Positions 1 through 7,765 of a stretch of 64,000 bases of DNA are shown here, in pieces (the first letter of the stretch is position 1; the number at the start of each line of letters is the position of its first letter). Made by a program: the position numbers and the translations under genes. Source of the stretch: Glaciecola nitratireducens FR1064 (GTDB lineage Bacteria > Pseudomonadota > Gammaproteobacteria > Enterobacterales > Alteromonadaceae); NCBI RefSeq assembly GCF_000226565.1, contig NC_016041.1:1922001-1986000 (forward strand), in the 5' to 3' direction. The notes under the pieces are model-generated. The model was not told the DNA's origin. It did no database searches and was given only the letters and a program-made list of their open reading frames with translations.

Positions 1-425
1 CTATTGCTCTACCAAGTTTTGAACAGAGTTGTGACTGGTTGGCAACGCTTGATGTATCCATACCGAGTAGAGCCGCTCTGCTGGCGCATGGTTCATCTCC
101 CATTACATACAAGAAGGAGTTAGAAGACGCAGAGAGTATCGGTTTTGATGATTTCCTAGAAACGCTGCAAGGATTGTTAGAAGGAAGCGAAACAGCCAAT
201 AGGGCTGCCCTAAAATGGCAGACAGAAGCGCCGAAGGTTGTGAAGTGGTTGGCTCAACACTGGTTAGAGCGCTATAAAAGCACTCAAAATATTTCGGCGT
301 ATGATAACTACCAAGCATGCTTAGTCGCTTCAAAGCGTATGAGTCACCCAGGTCTTAACAAATCATTGATATTGACCCCATTGTTTGATCAATTACGTAC
401 AACAAAGGTGGCGTCGTTTAATTAG
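1..425 (+). CDS. holB: DNA polymerase III subunit delta' (C-terminal part, cut by window edge)
   Basis: The frame is open from base 3 (codons beginning ATT GCT CTA CCA) with no start in view, so the gene begins upstream of the window; a TTG at 39 is internal, not the start. The visible ~140 residues resemble the helical C-terminal domain of HolB, the clamp-loader delta' subunit that helps load the beta clamp. The catalytic-like AAA part lies outside. The next gene is tatD, the usual neighbour of holB in Gammaproteobacteria (tmk-holB-tatD), and this context supports the call as much as the sequence does. The stop is TAG at 423-425. Identification is good but not certain because only the least conserved domain is present. 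Confidence 0.8.
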   Translation, partial: IALPSFEQSCDWLATLDVSIPSRAALLAHGSSPITYKKELEDAESIGFDDFLETLQGLLEGSETANRAALKWQTEAPKVVKWLAQHWLERYKSTQNISAYDNYQACLVASKRMSHPGLNKSLILTPLFDQLRTTKVASFN

Positions 426-489
426 ATCGGTTCGGTCTACTTTTCCTAAATATTAATTAACATTCAACTTTCTTAACAGGGGAACTTCT

Positions 490-1269
490 TTGTTTGTAGA
501 TTCACACTGTCACCTAGATAGATTAAAAAAGAGCGATGAAGAGCTCGTTGATACTGTTGCTGCGGCGAAAAAAAGAAAAGTGGAGCACATGCTTTGTGTT
601 GCTGTCTCTGTAAAAGAGTTTAACGATATGAAAGCTAAAGTATCGAAATTTGATAATGTCTCGATGTCTTGTGGTGTTCACCCTCTGCATAATGAAGATG
701 TATGCAGTTATGACGAGCTGCTAGCCAGCGTGAAGCAGGATGACGTTGTTGCCGTTGGTGAAACAGGACTCGATTACTTTTATAGCGCTGAAACTGAAGA
801 TATTCAAAAGCAGTCTTTTATCGATCACATAAAAGCGGCGAACGTCGTTCGAAAGCCGCTAATAATACATACTCGAAATGCACACAAAGACACGATTGAG
901 TTATTAAAAGAACACCGAGAGTCGTCGACTATTGGTGTTCTGCACTGTTTCACTGAATCCTTAGAAATGGCGCGAGAAGCAATAGAAATGGGGTTTTACA
1001 TTAGCATATCAGGCATTGTTACATTCGCATCAGCGAAAGATCTGCAAGAGACCGTGAAACAGATACCGCTGGACCGATTATTAATAGAAACAGACAGTCC
1101 ATGGTTAGCGCCAGTTCCTCATCGAGGAAAAGAAAATGAACCCGCAAACGTCGTTGATGTTGCATACTTCATTGCAGAGTTGCGCGGTATTTCCGTTACT
1201 GAATTAGCTGAAGCGACGACGGCGAATTTCTATAAATTGTTTTCAATGGTAAGCAAACCCAATGTCTGA
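490..1269 (+). CDS. TatD family metal-dependent hydrolase (YcfH type)
   Basis: A 259-residue TIM-barrel hydrolase of the TatD/YcfH family, putative metal-dependent DNases. The metal ligands are visible: H6 and H8 (DSHCHLD), E91 (VGETGLDY), H127 (HTRNA), H152 (LHCF) and D202 (ETDSPWLAP). The start is a TTG at 490, chosen because a purine-rich ribosome site (AGGGGAA) ends about six bases before it and because the family begins with the metal-binding HxH right at the N-terminus. It follows holB, as ycfH does in E. coli, and its last 8 bases overlap the next gene, so the two are co-transcribed. The physiological substrate is not known for this subfamily. Confidence 0.93.
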   Translation: MFVDSHCHLDRLKKSDEELVDTVAAAKKRKVEHMLCVAVSVKEFNDMKAKVSKFDNVSMSCGVHPLHNEDVCSYDELLASVKQDDVVAVGETGLDYFYSAETEDIQKQSFIDHIKAANVVRKPLIIHTRNAHKDTIELLKEHRESSTIGVLHCFTESLEMAREAIEMGFYISISGIVTFASAKDLQETVKQIPLDRLLIETDSPWLAPVPHRGKENEPANVVDVAYFIAELRGISVTELAEATTANFYKLFSMVSKPNV

Positions 1270-1900
1270 TTTCAAATTTCCAAGTTGGAGACAAAGGCTT
1301 GCACGAAGTCTTCATGTAAATCGAAGCCAAGCTCAATCTAAGTACTTTCAAGTAGCGACGGTTTCCATGGATGGATTACCTAAAAATAGAACGATGGTAT
1401 TTAGGGGCTTTGTACCCGATTCGTTAAACTTACTCTCAGTAACAGACATACGAAGTGACAAAGTTGCAGATTGGAAGCTTAGTACCCCAAAGAAATTTGA
1501 GATATGTTGGTATTTTGCCGGCTCACGCGAGCAGTATCGCGTTGCAGGGCATGTATCATTGGTCAGTAGTGAATTGATCAAAGATGCGAAAATTCGTAAT
1601 CCAGAAAGGCAACCAGCTTACCTTTCTCATAAATTCTTACGTGAACAGTGGCAAAATCTATCTGCTGCTGCGAAGGCACAGTTTTCTTGGCCAACGCCGA
1701 AGGCTCCATTTGAAAGCGAGAGTGACATAGAATATTTCAGTCAGCGCTCGGAAAATGTCGACGAAGATATTAGTGACAATTTTTGCGTTGTCATTTTTAC
1801 CCCTTTGACCGTTGATTATCTGAACTTGAAAAACTCGCCACAGCTGAGGTGTTTATCTGATTTTGAGAATGATTGGTTAGAGGTGGTTGTAAACGCCTAG
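1262..1900 (+). CDS. FMN-binding PPOX-type flavoprotein (Alr4036/Npun_F5749-like)
   Basis: A 212-residue protein of the pyridoxamine 5'-phosphate oxidase-like split-barrel group. The opening WRQRLARSLHVNRSQ, the strand with TVSMDGLPKNRTMVFRGF, and DIRSDKVADWK followed by EICWYF are typical of the Alr4036-like branch that binds FMN. This branch is distinct from true PdxH, so a role in pyridoxal phosphate synthesis should not be assumed. The ATG at 1262 overlaps the tatD stop by 8 bases, indicating translational coupling. No partner gene gives a clue to the substrate. Family assignment is fairly secure; function is unknown. Confidence 0.78.
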   Translation: MSDFKFPSWRQRLARSLHVNRSQAQSKYFQVATVSMDGLPKNRTMVFRGFVPDSLNLLSVTDIRSDKVADWKLSTPKKFEICWYFAGSREQYRVAGHVSLVSSELIKDAKIRNPERQPAYLSHKFLREQWQNLSAAAKAQFSWPTPKAPFESESDIEYFSQRSENVDEDISDNFCVVIFTPLTVDYLNLKNSPQLRCLSDFENDWLEVVVNA

Positions 1901-1990
1901 AAGCAGTTAGGAAATGCACTGCAAACTCGATATTTCTAAAAAAGCGTTTACATCTTTAGCTTAATTTAAGACAGCGCTGTTGTGAATGAT

Positions 1991-2036
1991 TCAGCTTACG
2001 GGAATAAACGATAATAATTACTACCCGTATCGCTGA
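1991..2036. repeat. Imperfect inverted repeat between convergent genes
   Basis: TCAGC plus TACGGG pairs with CCCGTA plus GCTGA, interrupted by a small internal mismatch and bulge, around a 21-base loop. It lies between the PPOX-type gene and the convergent SulA-like gene and could end both transcripts. It has no clear T run on either side, so a terminator role is only a guess. Confidence 0.35.
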
Positions 2037-2046
2037 TTCCAATTCG

Positions 2047-2403
2047 TTATGCTTTTTCTAAATCATCTGCTTGCATTGAGTTGAACTCAGCTTTATCAGC
2101 AATAAACGTGACTTCCGTTCCACTAAACATCGCCATTTGCTTGAGCATTTTCACCTGATGTAAGGGTAATATTTCATCGCAGAATATTGCAGCACACGTT
2201 TTTGCAAATAATAAACGTTCAATTATATCAAAGGCAGATGCTGTGGCCGTTGGTTTAATATTTAATACCAGCCTATGAGAAGCTGCGAGCTTTGTTTTTA
2301 CAGAGACGTGGGCAACCCAGCGACTTTTTCCCAGTATTGCCTGCGAAGCATTTATTGCTGGTTGGCCGTTCATCGCCGAATTACTAAATAATTGAGTTTG
2401 CAT
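2047..2403 (-). CDS. SulA-like SOS cell-division inhibitor (putative)
   Basis: A small protein of 118 residues from the ATG at 2403; a second ATG at 2412 would add three residues. The chosen start has GGA eight bases upstream, the other has no ribosome site. The core reads SRWVAHVS, then FDIIERLLFAKTCAAIF and LKQMAMFSGTEVTFI, which follows the SulA pattern: an RW motif, a helix leading to a buried strand, then a Leu/Ala helix before a final strand ending in F-I. SulA blocks FtsZ assembly after DNA damage. Two LexA-like sites lie directly upstream, which strengthens the call. In related genomes sulA usually sits beside lexA; here no lexA is visible. Similarity is distant, so the function is inferred. 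Confidence 0.55.
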   Translation of the reverse strand: MQTQLFSNSAMNGQPAINASQAILGKSRWVAHVSVKTKLAASHRLVLNIKPTATASAFDIIERLLFAKTCAAIFCDEILPLHQVKMLKQMAMFSGTEVTFIADKAEFNSMQADDLEKA

Positions 2404-2430
2404 ATTAATCATCCGCTGTTTGTTTATACA

Positions 2431-2450
2431 CTATGTGTTTACATACAGTA
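2431..2450 (-). promoter_or_regulatory. LexA-like (SOS) box A upstream of the SulA-like gene
   Basis: This 20-base site matches about 14 of 20 positions of the enterobacterial LexA consensus TACTGT(AT)4ACAGTA, with a perfect right half TACAGTA and left core TGT. It is within 30 bases of the start of the SulA-like gene, a normal position for an SOS operator. Confidence 0.5.
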
Positions 2451-2451
2451 G

Positions 2452-2471
2452 TACTGTATAAATAAACATGC
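2452..2471 (-). promoter_or_regulatory. LexA-like (SOS) box B upstream of the SulA-like gene
   Basis: It begins with a perfect left half TACTGTATA and ends with ACAT in place of ACAG; about 15 of 20 positions agree with the LexA consensus. It abuts box A with one base between, giving a tandem operator. Both boxes lie only upstream of the SulA-like gene, since the other flanking gene ends here. Confidence 0.55.
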
Positions 2472-2746
2472 AAGCACTATTTTTAAGTTTTTTAGATTTG
2501 TTGAGCTTAAAATGCAAAAAGAAGAAATTTGAATCTATATATATATAGCGCGTGTGCATGTGATACAGAGTTAAGGGCATAAGCATTTTGCTGACAATGA
2601 AAATAACGTCGACATATCCTCGTTTAGGGGAGTGCTGCATATTGTGGGTAGGCAGCGTTTGATAGTTTGAGAAGAAGTAGAAAAAATTGAATAGCTCACT
2701 CGCCAATTAGCAGTGTGAATCACTTTTGCCGAGCGAGCTATTTACA
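2472..2746. other. AT-rich gene-free stretch
   Basis: Between the LexA-like boxes and the end of the dGTPase gene I see no convincing gene. It holds an alternating TA run near 2538-2547. The only long open frame on the minus strand (2431-2706) is low-complexity, overlaps the operators and has no recognisable fold or ribosome site. Confidence 0.5.
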
Positions 2747-4081
2747 CTAGGGGGTTAATGAGTCAGTAACGGCATTCGATTTTGGCAAGAAGAGATGATT
2801 GTATAATCTTGTTGCATACTCGTCTGTCATCCCAGAAATGTAATCGGCTAATACTCGATGCTTTGAAATATCCGAATCAGCTTCTAACCAACGTTTAGCG
2901 GTATTTGTTGGGAGTAACCTTTCAGGTTCAGAACTAAATGCCTCAAATAGCGCCATGACTATCTGTTGTCCCTTGTACTCTAAAAGTTGAAGTTCAGGCT
3001 TTCGAATAACGTAATTAAACACAAATGACTTAAATAGACCGAGCGCAATCTGGTAGTTTTCTGCAAATTGAGCATTGTAATCAATAAGTTCTGATTCGAA
3101 TAAGTCCTGTTTCTCTATACTAATTGCCGTTATGAAGCAATTGACCAACGCACCGATAGCATTCTTTCTTTCATAAGGTGCTGCGCTGAATAAATTATCT
3201 GTTAAAACATCTATTTGGACTGACAACCAGGGGAGTTCAAGGGTTTTAATCGGCGCGACAATTTCCACTTCAAATGAGTCACGCGTAACCATTGACATGA
3301 CAATTGCATCTTCCAAATCGTGGATTGCATAGGCAATATCATCTGCTAACTCCATGATTGAACAGTCGATCGATTTATAGCGTGTTTTGGAGTGCCTATC
3401 ATCGCCAACGGAAAATTCACTGAAGCGCTGTTGGTCATTTGAGCTTAATGGTGCAACTACCCAATCGAAGGCGTTCTTGTCACACAAATATAAACCCTTA
3501 GGTGGGTGCCACTGCTTCGACTTTACCAAACGGTGTGACTCTGGCTTTTCTGTTTCAAGATGATGGTTGGTTAGTAGGTCAATATAATTAGGGTATTTAA
3601 TTAAACCTAGCAGAGTGCGTCGTGCCAGATTCATGCCATCTGACGGACTGTATGTTTCTAGCTTAGTGAGTATCCGAAAGGTTTGGCCGTTACCTTCAAA
3701 CCCGCCATGTTCATGCATCATATAATGCAGCGCAATTTCACCGCCGTGACCAAAAGGTGGGTGTCCAATGTCATGCGCTAGACATAGGCTCTCAATAAGA
3801 TGCTCATCAATGCCAAGCTGGGCAGAAAGTTCTGCTTGCTTTTGAGTCAGTTGGGCAGCGATACCTGTTCCAATTTGCGCGGCTTCTAATGAGTGTGTTA
3901 AACGGGTTCTATAAAAATCACTGATACCAATACCTAAAACTTGAGTTTTAGCTTGTAACCGCCTAAAAGCCGCTGAATGCATAATACGTGCTTTATCTCG
4001 TTGATAAGCGTTGCGGTGATCACCGTCACGCTTCTCTAAGCGAGTTAGTCTTCGTTCTGTCCACTCGTTGCTGTGCGTCAT
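2747..4081 (-). CDS. dgt: dGTP triphosphohydrolase-like HD-domain protein
   Basis: A 444-residue dNTP triphosphohydrolase of the dGTPase family, which splits dGTP to deoxyguanosine and triphosphate. HD metal ligands are visible: H63 (RLTHSLEAAQ), H103-D104 (LAHDIGHPPFGHGGE) and D247 (ELADDIAYAIHDLED). The length (about 440) fits the shorter subfamily common in Vibrio and Alteromonadales rather than the 505-residue E. coli enzyme; members of that subfamily have been linked to defence against phage by dNTP depletion. AAGGAG sits six bases before the ATG. It lies downstream of yfbR on the same strand with a 54-base gap, so three genes (alaA, yfbR, dgt) may share a transcript. Confidence 0.88.
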   Translation of the reverse strand: MTHSNEWTERRLTRLEKRDGDHRNAYQRDKARIMHSAAFRRLQAKTQVLGIGISDFYRTRLTHSLEAAQIGTGIAAQLTQKQAELSAQLGIDEHLIESLCLAHDIGHPPFGHGGEIALHYMMHEHGGFEGNGQTFRILTKLETYSPSDGMNLARRTLLGLIKYPNYIDLLTNHHLETEKPESHRLVKSKQWHPPKGLYLCDKNAFDWVVAPLSSNDQQRFSEFSVGDDRHSKTRYKSIDCSIMELADDIAYAIHDLEDAIVMSMVTRDSFEVEIVAPIKTLELPWLSVQIDVLTDNLFSAAPYERKNAIGALVNCFITAISIEKQDLFESELIDYNAQFAENYQIALGLFKSFVFNYVIRKPELQLLEYKGQQIVMALFEAFSSEPERLLPTNTAKRWLEADSDISKHRVLADYISGMTDEYATRLYNHLFLPKSNAVTDSLTP

Positions 4082-4135
4082 GTTGCTCCTTTGTGCGGCT
4101 TGTTTATCAGCGTGTAATGACTGTGTACTTATCTA

Positions 4136-4765
4136 TTAATCGGCGAGTTGGTCTACACTGACAAAGCATTTTTCTTTAAATATTGATAAAAAATAGTCAA
4201 CTTCAGGCATCGTATTTTTGTATTCATTTAGCATTTTTTCTAGTCTTGTTTTGACGTGTGAAAACTCTGAGTTCTGAAAGCGTAATTCATCGCATGCTTT
4301 TAAGTACGCTGAAATAAGGTCAGCAGCCTTCACTAAGGTTTTATATTCTGCGTCAACTTCCTTCTGCACTAACAATGGTTTGAAAATAGGCTGCAATTCT
4401 ACGGGAAGTGTTTTCAAACACTCTAGTTCCGCCATTTCTTCAATCTTTTTAAATTCGCGAGTTAAGTCAGGGTTGTGATATTTGGTGACGTGGTTGATGT
4501 CCTGCAGCTTGGTTTCAGACACTTCATGATATAGCGCAATTGTCGCTGCTTTTTCGGCATTGAGTGTACCGTTGAAATAGGTATTCCTTATAACGGCAAG
4601 GAGGTGGGCAATAACCGCCACTTGATGGCTGTGCTCTGCAACATTTTCATTCTTGACTGCATGCATTAGCGCCCATCTTTTTATCAGGGGCATACGTAAA
4701 ATCCATGCTAAAAATGCACTATTCATTAATTTGTTATTCCTCGTCGCGCTGAGCGCGGTAGTCAA
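4136..4765 (-). CDS. yfbR: 5'-deoxynucleotidase YfbR-like, diverged active site
   Basis: A 209-residue HD-domain protein resembling YfbR, which removes phosphate from deoxyribonucleoside 5'-monophosphates. H45 (EHSHQVA) and D149 (VKAADLISAYLK) are in place, but the central HD pair reads His80-Glu81 (ALYHEVSE) where E. coli has His-Asp, and the normally conserved GDLPTPVKY that follows is QDINHVTKY. The codons are CAT GAA, so this is not a misread frame. The enzyme may have altered metal binding or substrate choice. Synteny with alaA is as in E. coli. The family call is good; activity is uncertain. Confidence 0.8.
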   Translation of the reverse strand: MTTALSATRNNKLMNSAFLAWILRMPLIKRWALMHAVKNENVAEHSHQVAVIAHLLAVIRNTYFNGTLNAEKAATIALYHEVSETKLQDINHVTKYHNPDLTREFKKIEEMAELECLKTLPVELQPIFKPLLVQKEVDAEYKTLVKAADLISAYLKACDELRFQNSEFSHVKTRLEKMLNEYKNTMPEVDYFLSIFKEKCFVSVDQLAD

Positions 4766-4853
4766 AGCTTGTGATTGATTAGTTAGACCACTAGTTTAGC
4801 AGTCATTGTTGTTGTGCTTTAGCTTACTTTCAAAACAATGCTTAAATTGAAGA

Positions 4854-6068
4854 TCATTGTTGATAATTACTAAAAAAACGTTTCATTTGTGAAAGGGCTG
4901 GTGATAATTGCTCTTTGTGTGGAAGAAATACCAACCTGAAATAGCATCCTTCCTGCAGATTGAAAGCGCTGCCATGCACCAGCAAGATCTTTTCTTTATT
5001 AAGTAAGTCGAGCACCATATTGACATCACTGGAGATATTGAATTTTTTGGTGTCCACTTTGGCAAAACAATACATCGCTCCCATCGGTTTTACACAAGTC
5101 ACACCGTCAATGTCGTTGAGACCATCGAAAGCTATATTTCGTTGTGATAATAAGCGGCCGTCACCAGTGACCAAATCATTAATACTCTGATATCCACCTA
5201 AAGCTGTTTGAATCGCATGTTGACACGGCACGTTGGCGCACATCCGCATGGAGGATAAAATAGTTAATCCTTCTATATAACTTTGCGCAGATTGTTTATC
5301 ACCACTGACTAACATCCAACCAGCCCTGAAACCGGCAACGCGATAGTTTTTACTCAAACCACTGAACGTGACACAAAATAAGTCGGGGGCAAGGGAGGCA
5401 ATACAAGTGTGCTTTGCGTTGTCGTACAGTATTTTATCGTAAATCTCGTCGCTGAATATGATTAAGTTATATTTGCGCGCTAAATCGGCAACTTGATTTA
5501 ACAGTGCTTCGCTATAAACCGCGCCGGTTGGGTTATTTGGATTAATCAATACGATTGCTTTTGTATTTTTTGTAATCTTTGATTCGATGTCTTGCAAATC
5601 TGGAAACCAATCCGCTTGCTCATCACATCGGTAGTGCACGGCTGTGCCTGATGATAAATTGACCGCGGCCGTCCAAAGGGGATAATCAGGCGCGGGTAGC
5701 AGCACTTCATCGCCATTATTCAATAATGCTTGCATGGATAACATGATTAGCTCACTCACGCCATTACCCAAGTAGATGTCTTTTACTTGAATGTGTTTTA
5801 TACCCATTTGCTGATAATACTGCATCACCGCAACTCTTGCGCTGTAGATGCCTTGAGAATCGGTATAGCCTTGTGCGCTAGGTAGTTGGTATATAACGTC
5901 CTTCAAAATATCGTCGGGGGCTTCAAAGCCAAATGGAGCTGGGTTGCCAATATTGAGTTTCAATATTCTCTCTCCAGCTTCTTCCATTTTGTTTGCTTGT
6001 TCTAATATGGGGCCACGAATATCGTAGTACACATTATCTAACTTACTAGAGCGATTAATTTTAGACAT
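4854..6068 (-). CDS. alaA: Alanine transaminase AlaA-type aminotransferase
   Basis: A 404-residue PLP enzyme of aminotransferase class I/II, close to E. coli AlaA (YfbQ), the main glutamate-pyruvate transaminase making alanine. NPNNPTGAVY (176-185), the SDEIYDKI segment and the PLP lysine K240 (SGLSKNYRVAGFRAG) are present. The length equals the E. coli protein. It is first of the alaA-yfbR-dgt series and is divergent from the LRAT-like gene. The upstream spacer contains a palindrome (6144-6158) that could control either direction. Confidence 0.92.
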   Translation of the reverse strand: MSKINRSSKLDNVYYDIRGPILEQANKMEEAGERILKLNIGNPAPFGFEAPDDILKDVIYQLPSAQGYTDSQGIYSARVAVMQYYQQMGIKHIQVKDIYLGNGVSELIMLSMQALLNNGDEVLLPAPDYPLWTAAVNLSSGTAVHYRCDEQADWFPDLQDIESKITKNTKAIVLINPNNPTGAVYSEALLNQVADLARKYNLIIFSDEIYDKILYDNAKHTCIASLAPDLFCVTFSGLSKNYRVAGFRAGWMLVSGDKQSAQSYIEGLTILSSMRMCANVPCQHAIQTALGGYQSINDLVTGDGRLLSQRNIAFDGLNDIDGVTCVKPMGAMYCFAKVDTKKFNISSDVNMVLDLLNKEKILLVHGSAFNLQEGCYFRLVFLPHKEQLSPALSQMKRFFSNYQQ

Positions 6069-6143
6069 TAAATAGGGGTCTTAAGGCTAGAGGTTCAATA
6101 GACGATAAGAATAGTACAGCTAGAACCTCCTGTTAAGGGGGCA

Positions 6144-6180
6144 TGACAAATTTTGTCACATTTTTTATTGCCTAAATACT
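6144..6180 (+). promoter_or_regulatory. Palindromic operator overlapping a candidate promoter
   Basis: TGACAAA-T-TTTGTCA (6144-6158) is a perfect 7-1-7 palindrome. Its right half supplies a -35-like TTGTCA (6153-6158), followed after 16 bases by a -10-like AATACT (6175-6180), pointing at the gene beginning at 6238. This layout is typical of a repressor site. The regulator is not identifiable from the site alone. Confidence 0.4.
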
Positions 6181-6237
6181 CAACGCTTAACGTATATTGT
6201 ATTGCTAACTGTGGGTTTGACTAAATCGGAGGGTTTT

Positions 6238-6768
6238 ATGCCTGCTCCTTTATTGTGGTTTGGTGCAGCTTGCTTGGGGCTATATGCTTCTAATAGAGCA
6301 AACGATGCTTACTTAAAAAGTACAAATACGGTTCGCACGTTGCCGGGCGATTCGAGCAAACGTATAACACCAAGAAATGGTGCTATTGTCACATGCGGAA
6401 TTTATGGAGTGTTGGACCACACAGGTGTGTGGGTAAACGGTAATATTTATGAGTTGAGTGGTAAGGGCTTAATTCGTTCGGTGTCTCCCGAACGTTTTTT
6501 GCATAATCGGACAGGTAAAAAGATTTATGTCGCATGCGATGAACACTACATGCCGTTAGCTGCTGATGACGTCTCGCAGCGTTGTATCGATAATTTATTT
6601 CAGTTGCGCGATTATCATTTGATCAATAATAACTGCCATCAATTCGTGGCCGAAATGTTGACAGGTGAAAGAACTAAAATAACCAGTTTTAGTGACTTAA
6701 ATGAAGCACTTTCTTCGTTATTTTTGACCAGTATCAATTGGCACGAAGCTAAAGTTGATTTTCGGTGA
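6238..6768 (+). CDS. LRAT/NlpC-P60-like domain protein
   Basis: A 176-residue protein with an N-terminal hydrophobic stretch (residues 3-18) and the hallmarks of the permuted papain-like LRAT fold: His61 in LDHTGVWVNGNIYEL and Cys133 in NNNCHQFVAEM. In this superfamily the pair acts as catalytic His and Cys for thioester acyl transfer or hydrolysis; the bacterial substrates are mostly unknown. The ATG at 6238 is chosen because CGGAGGG lies four bases before it; the open frame extends to 6202 but without a ribosome site. The gene stands alone between divergent alaA and a DUF2189 gene. Fold assignment is by motif; function is not known. Confidence 0.65.
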   Translation: MPAPLLWFGAACLGLYASNRANDAYLKSTNTVRTLPGDSSKRITPRNGAIVTCGIYGVLDHTGVWVNGNIYELSGKGLIRSVSPERFLHNRTGKKIYVACDEHYMPLAADDVSQRCIDNLFQLRDYHLINNNCHQFVAEMLTGERTKITSFSDLNEALSSLFLTSINWHEAKVDFR

Positions 6769-6903
6769 GTATTTTTTGAACTTAATCAGTTTCTGAATTA
6801 GTATGAAGTGTAGCTGTTGATTTGTTTGTTCAACAACCAAAGATGCTACATCACAATTTATACTCCATCATGAGTTAACGATTTACGCTTAATAGGAGAT
6901 GTT

Positions 6904-7698
6904 ATGTCTCAGCAGTTCGACGAAATGCCAGATACAGCGATTGAAAACAGTGGTATTGCTCGTGTAATACCTTGTAGAAAACTAGAGATGTTTGATTCAC
7001 TTAAATGGTTGAGTCTTGCCGTTAACGATTTCAAACGAGCACCGGTTATCAGTTTAACTTACGGCGCGGTATTTACACTCATTCCTTGGCTTATATACTA
7101 TCTCATTAATTCAACCGGTTGGTACATGATCATATTCCCTGCAATGGTGTGTTTCATGTTAATAGGTCCTTATTTAGCGGCTGGGCTGTATGACGTCGCT
7201 TGGCAGTTTGAGAAAAAAAGAACACCCTCGTTTCGACATTCATTAAAAGCAATGTCGAGAAATGCGGTTAACGAATGGGGTTTCGCTATACTGCTGATGG
7301 TATTCATGATTGCTTGGCTTCGCATTGCATCACTGCTGCATGCATTCTATCCAGAGAACGAGGCTTACACCTTGGTTAATTTAGGAACCTTTCTCATAAT
7401 CGGTACGTTGATTGGTGTAGCCTTAACCTTACTTGTTTTCTTTATCACAGCGTTTACACAACCTATACTGTTAGAAAGACGAGTGGACTTAGCAACGGCT
7501 GTGCTCACAAGTATGAACGCAGTTTGGTTGAATAAAAAAGCCATGTTCTTTTGGGCTTTTGTTATCTTTATCTCTGTATGTATAGGTTTTTTCACCTTTT
7601 TCTTGGCTTTCCTAGTGCTTATGCCGCTTATCGGCTACGCTAGTTGGCATGGTTATATAGATACAATTGAGGTGAAGAGAGAGAGAACTTACGAGTAG
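6904..7698 (+). CDS. DUF2189 family integral membrane protein
   Basis: 264 residues with a short soluble N-terminus ending in the motif GIARVIPCRKLEMFDSLKWLSLAVNDFKRAP (first part typical of DUF2189) and about six hydrophobic segments spread over residues 45-250. TAGGAG lies seven bases before the ATG. Family members occur across Proteobacteria, often near respiratory genes, but have no established function. Here the neighbours give no hint. A strong terminator follows, so it is probably transcribed alone. Confidence 0.75.
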   Translation: MSQQFDEMPDTAIENSGIARVIPCRKLEMFDSLKWLSLAVNDFKRAPVISLTYGAVFTLIPWLIYYLINSTGWYMIIFPAMVCFMLIGPYLAAGLYDVAWQFEKKRTPSFRHSLKAMSRNAVNEWGFAILLMVFMIAWLRIASLLHAFYPENEAYTLVNLGTFLIIGTLIGVALTLLVFFITAFTQPILLERRVDLATAVLTSMNAVWLNKKAMFFWAFVIFISVCIGFFTFFLAFLVLMPLIGYASWHGYIDTIEVKRERTYE

Positions 7699-7742
7699 AT
7701 ATATTCTCGGTAAGTTGGCTATGCATCCCGCTTTTGAGAAAG

Positions 7743-7765
7743 AGCCACAGGATTAACCTGTGGCT
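7743..7765. terminator. Bidirectional rho-independent terminator
   Basis: AGCCACAGG and CCTGTGGCT form a 9-bp stem around a 5-base loop, with A-rich sequence on the left and T-rich on the right. It lies between the convergent DUF2189 gene and the glucosylglycerate operon and overlaps the stop codon of the latter's last gene. Confidence 0.8.

Noticed and set aside
2431-2706. Open frame of 91 codons on the minus strand
   Set aside because: Low-complexity, AT-driven composition, no ribosome site, and it overlaps the LexA-like boxes.
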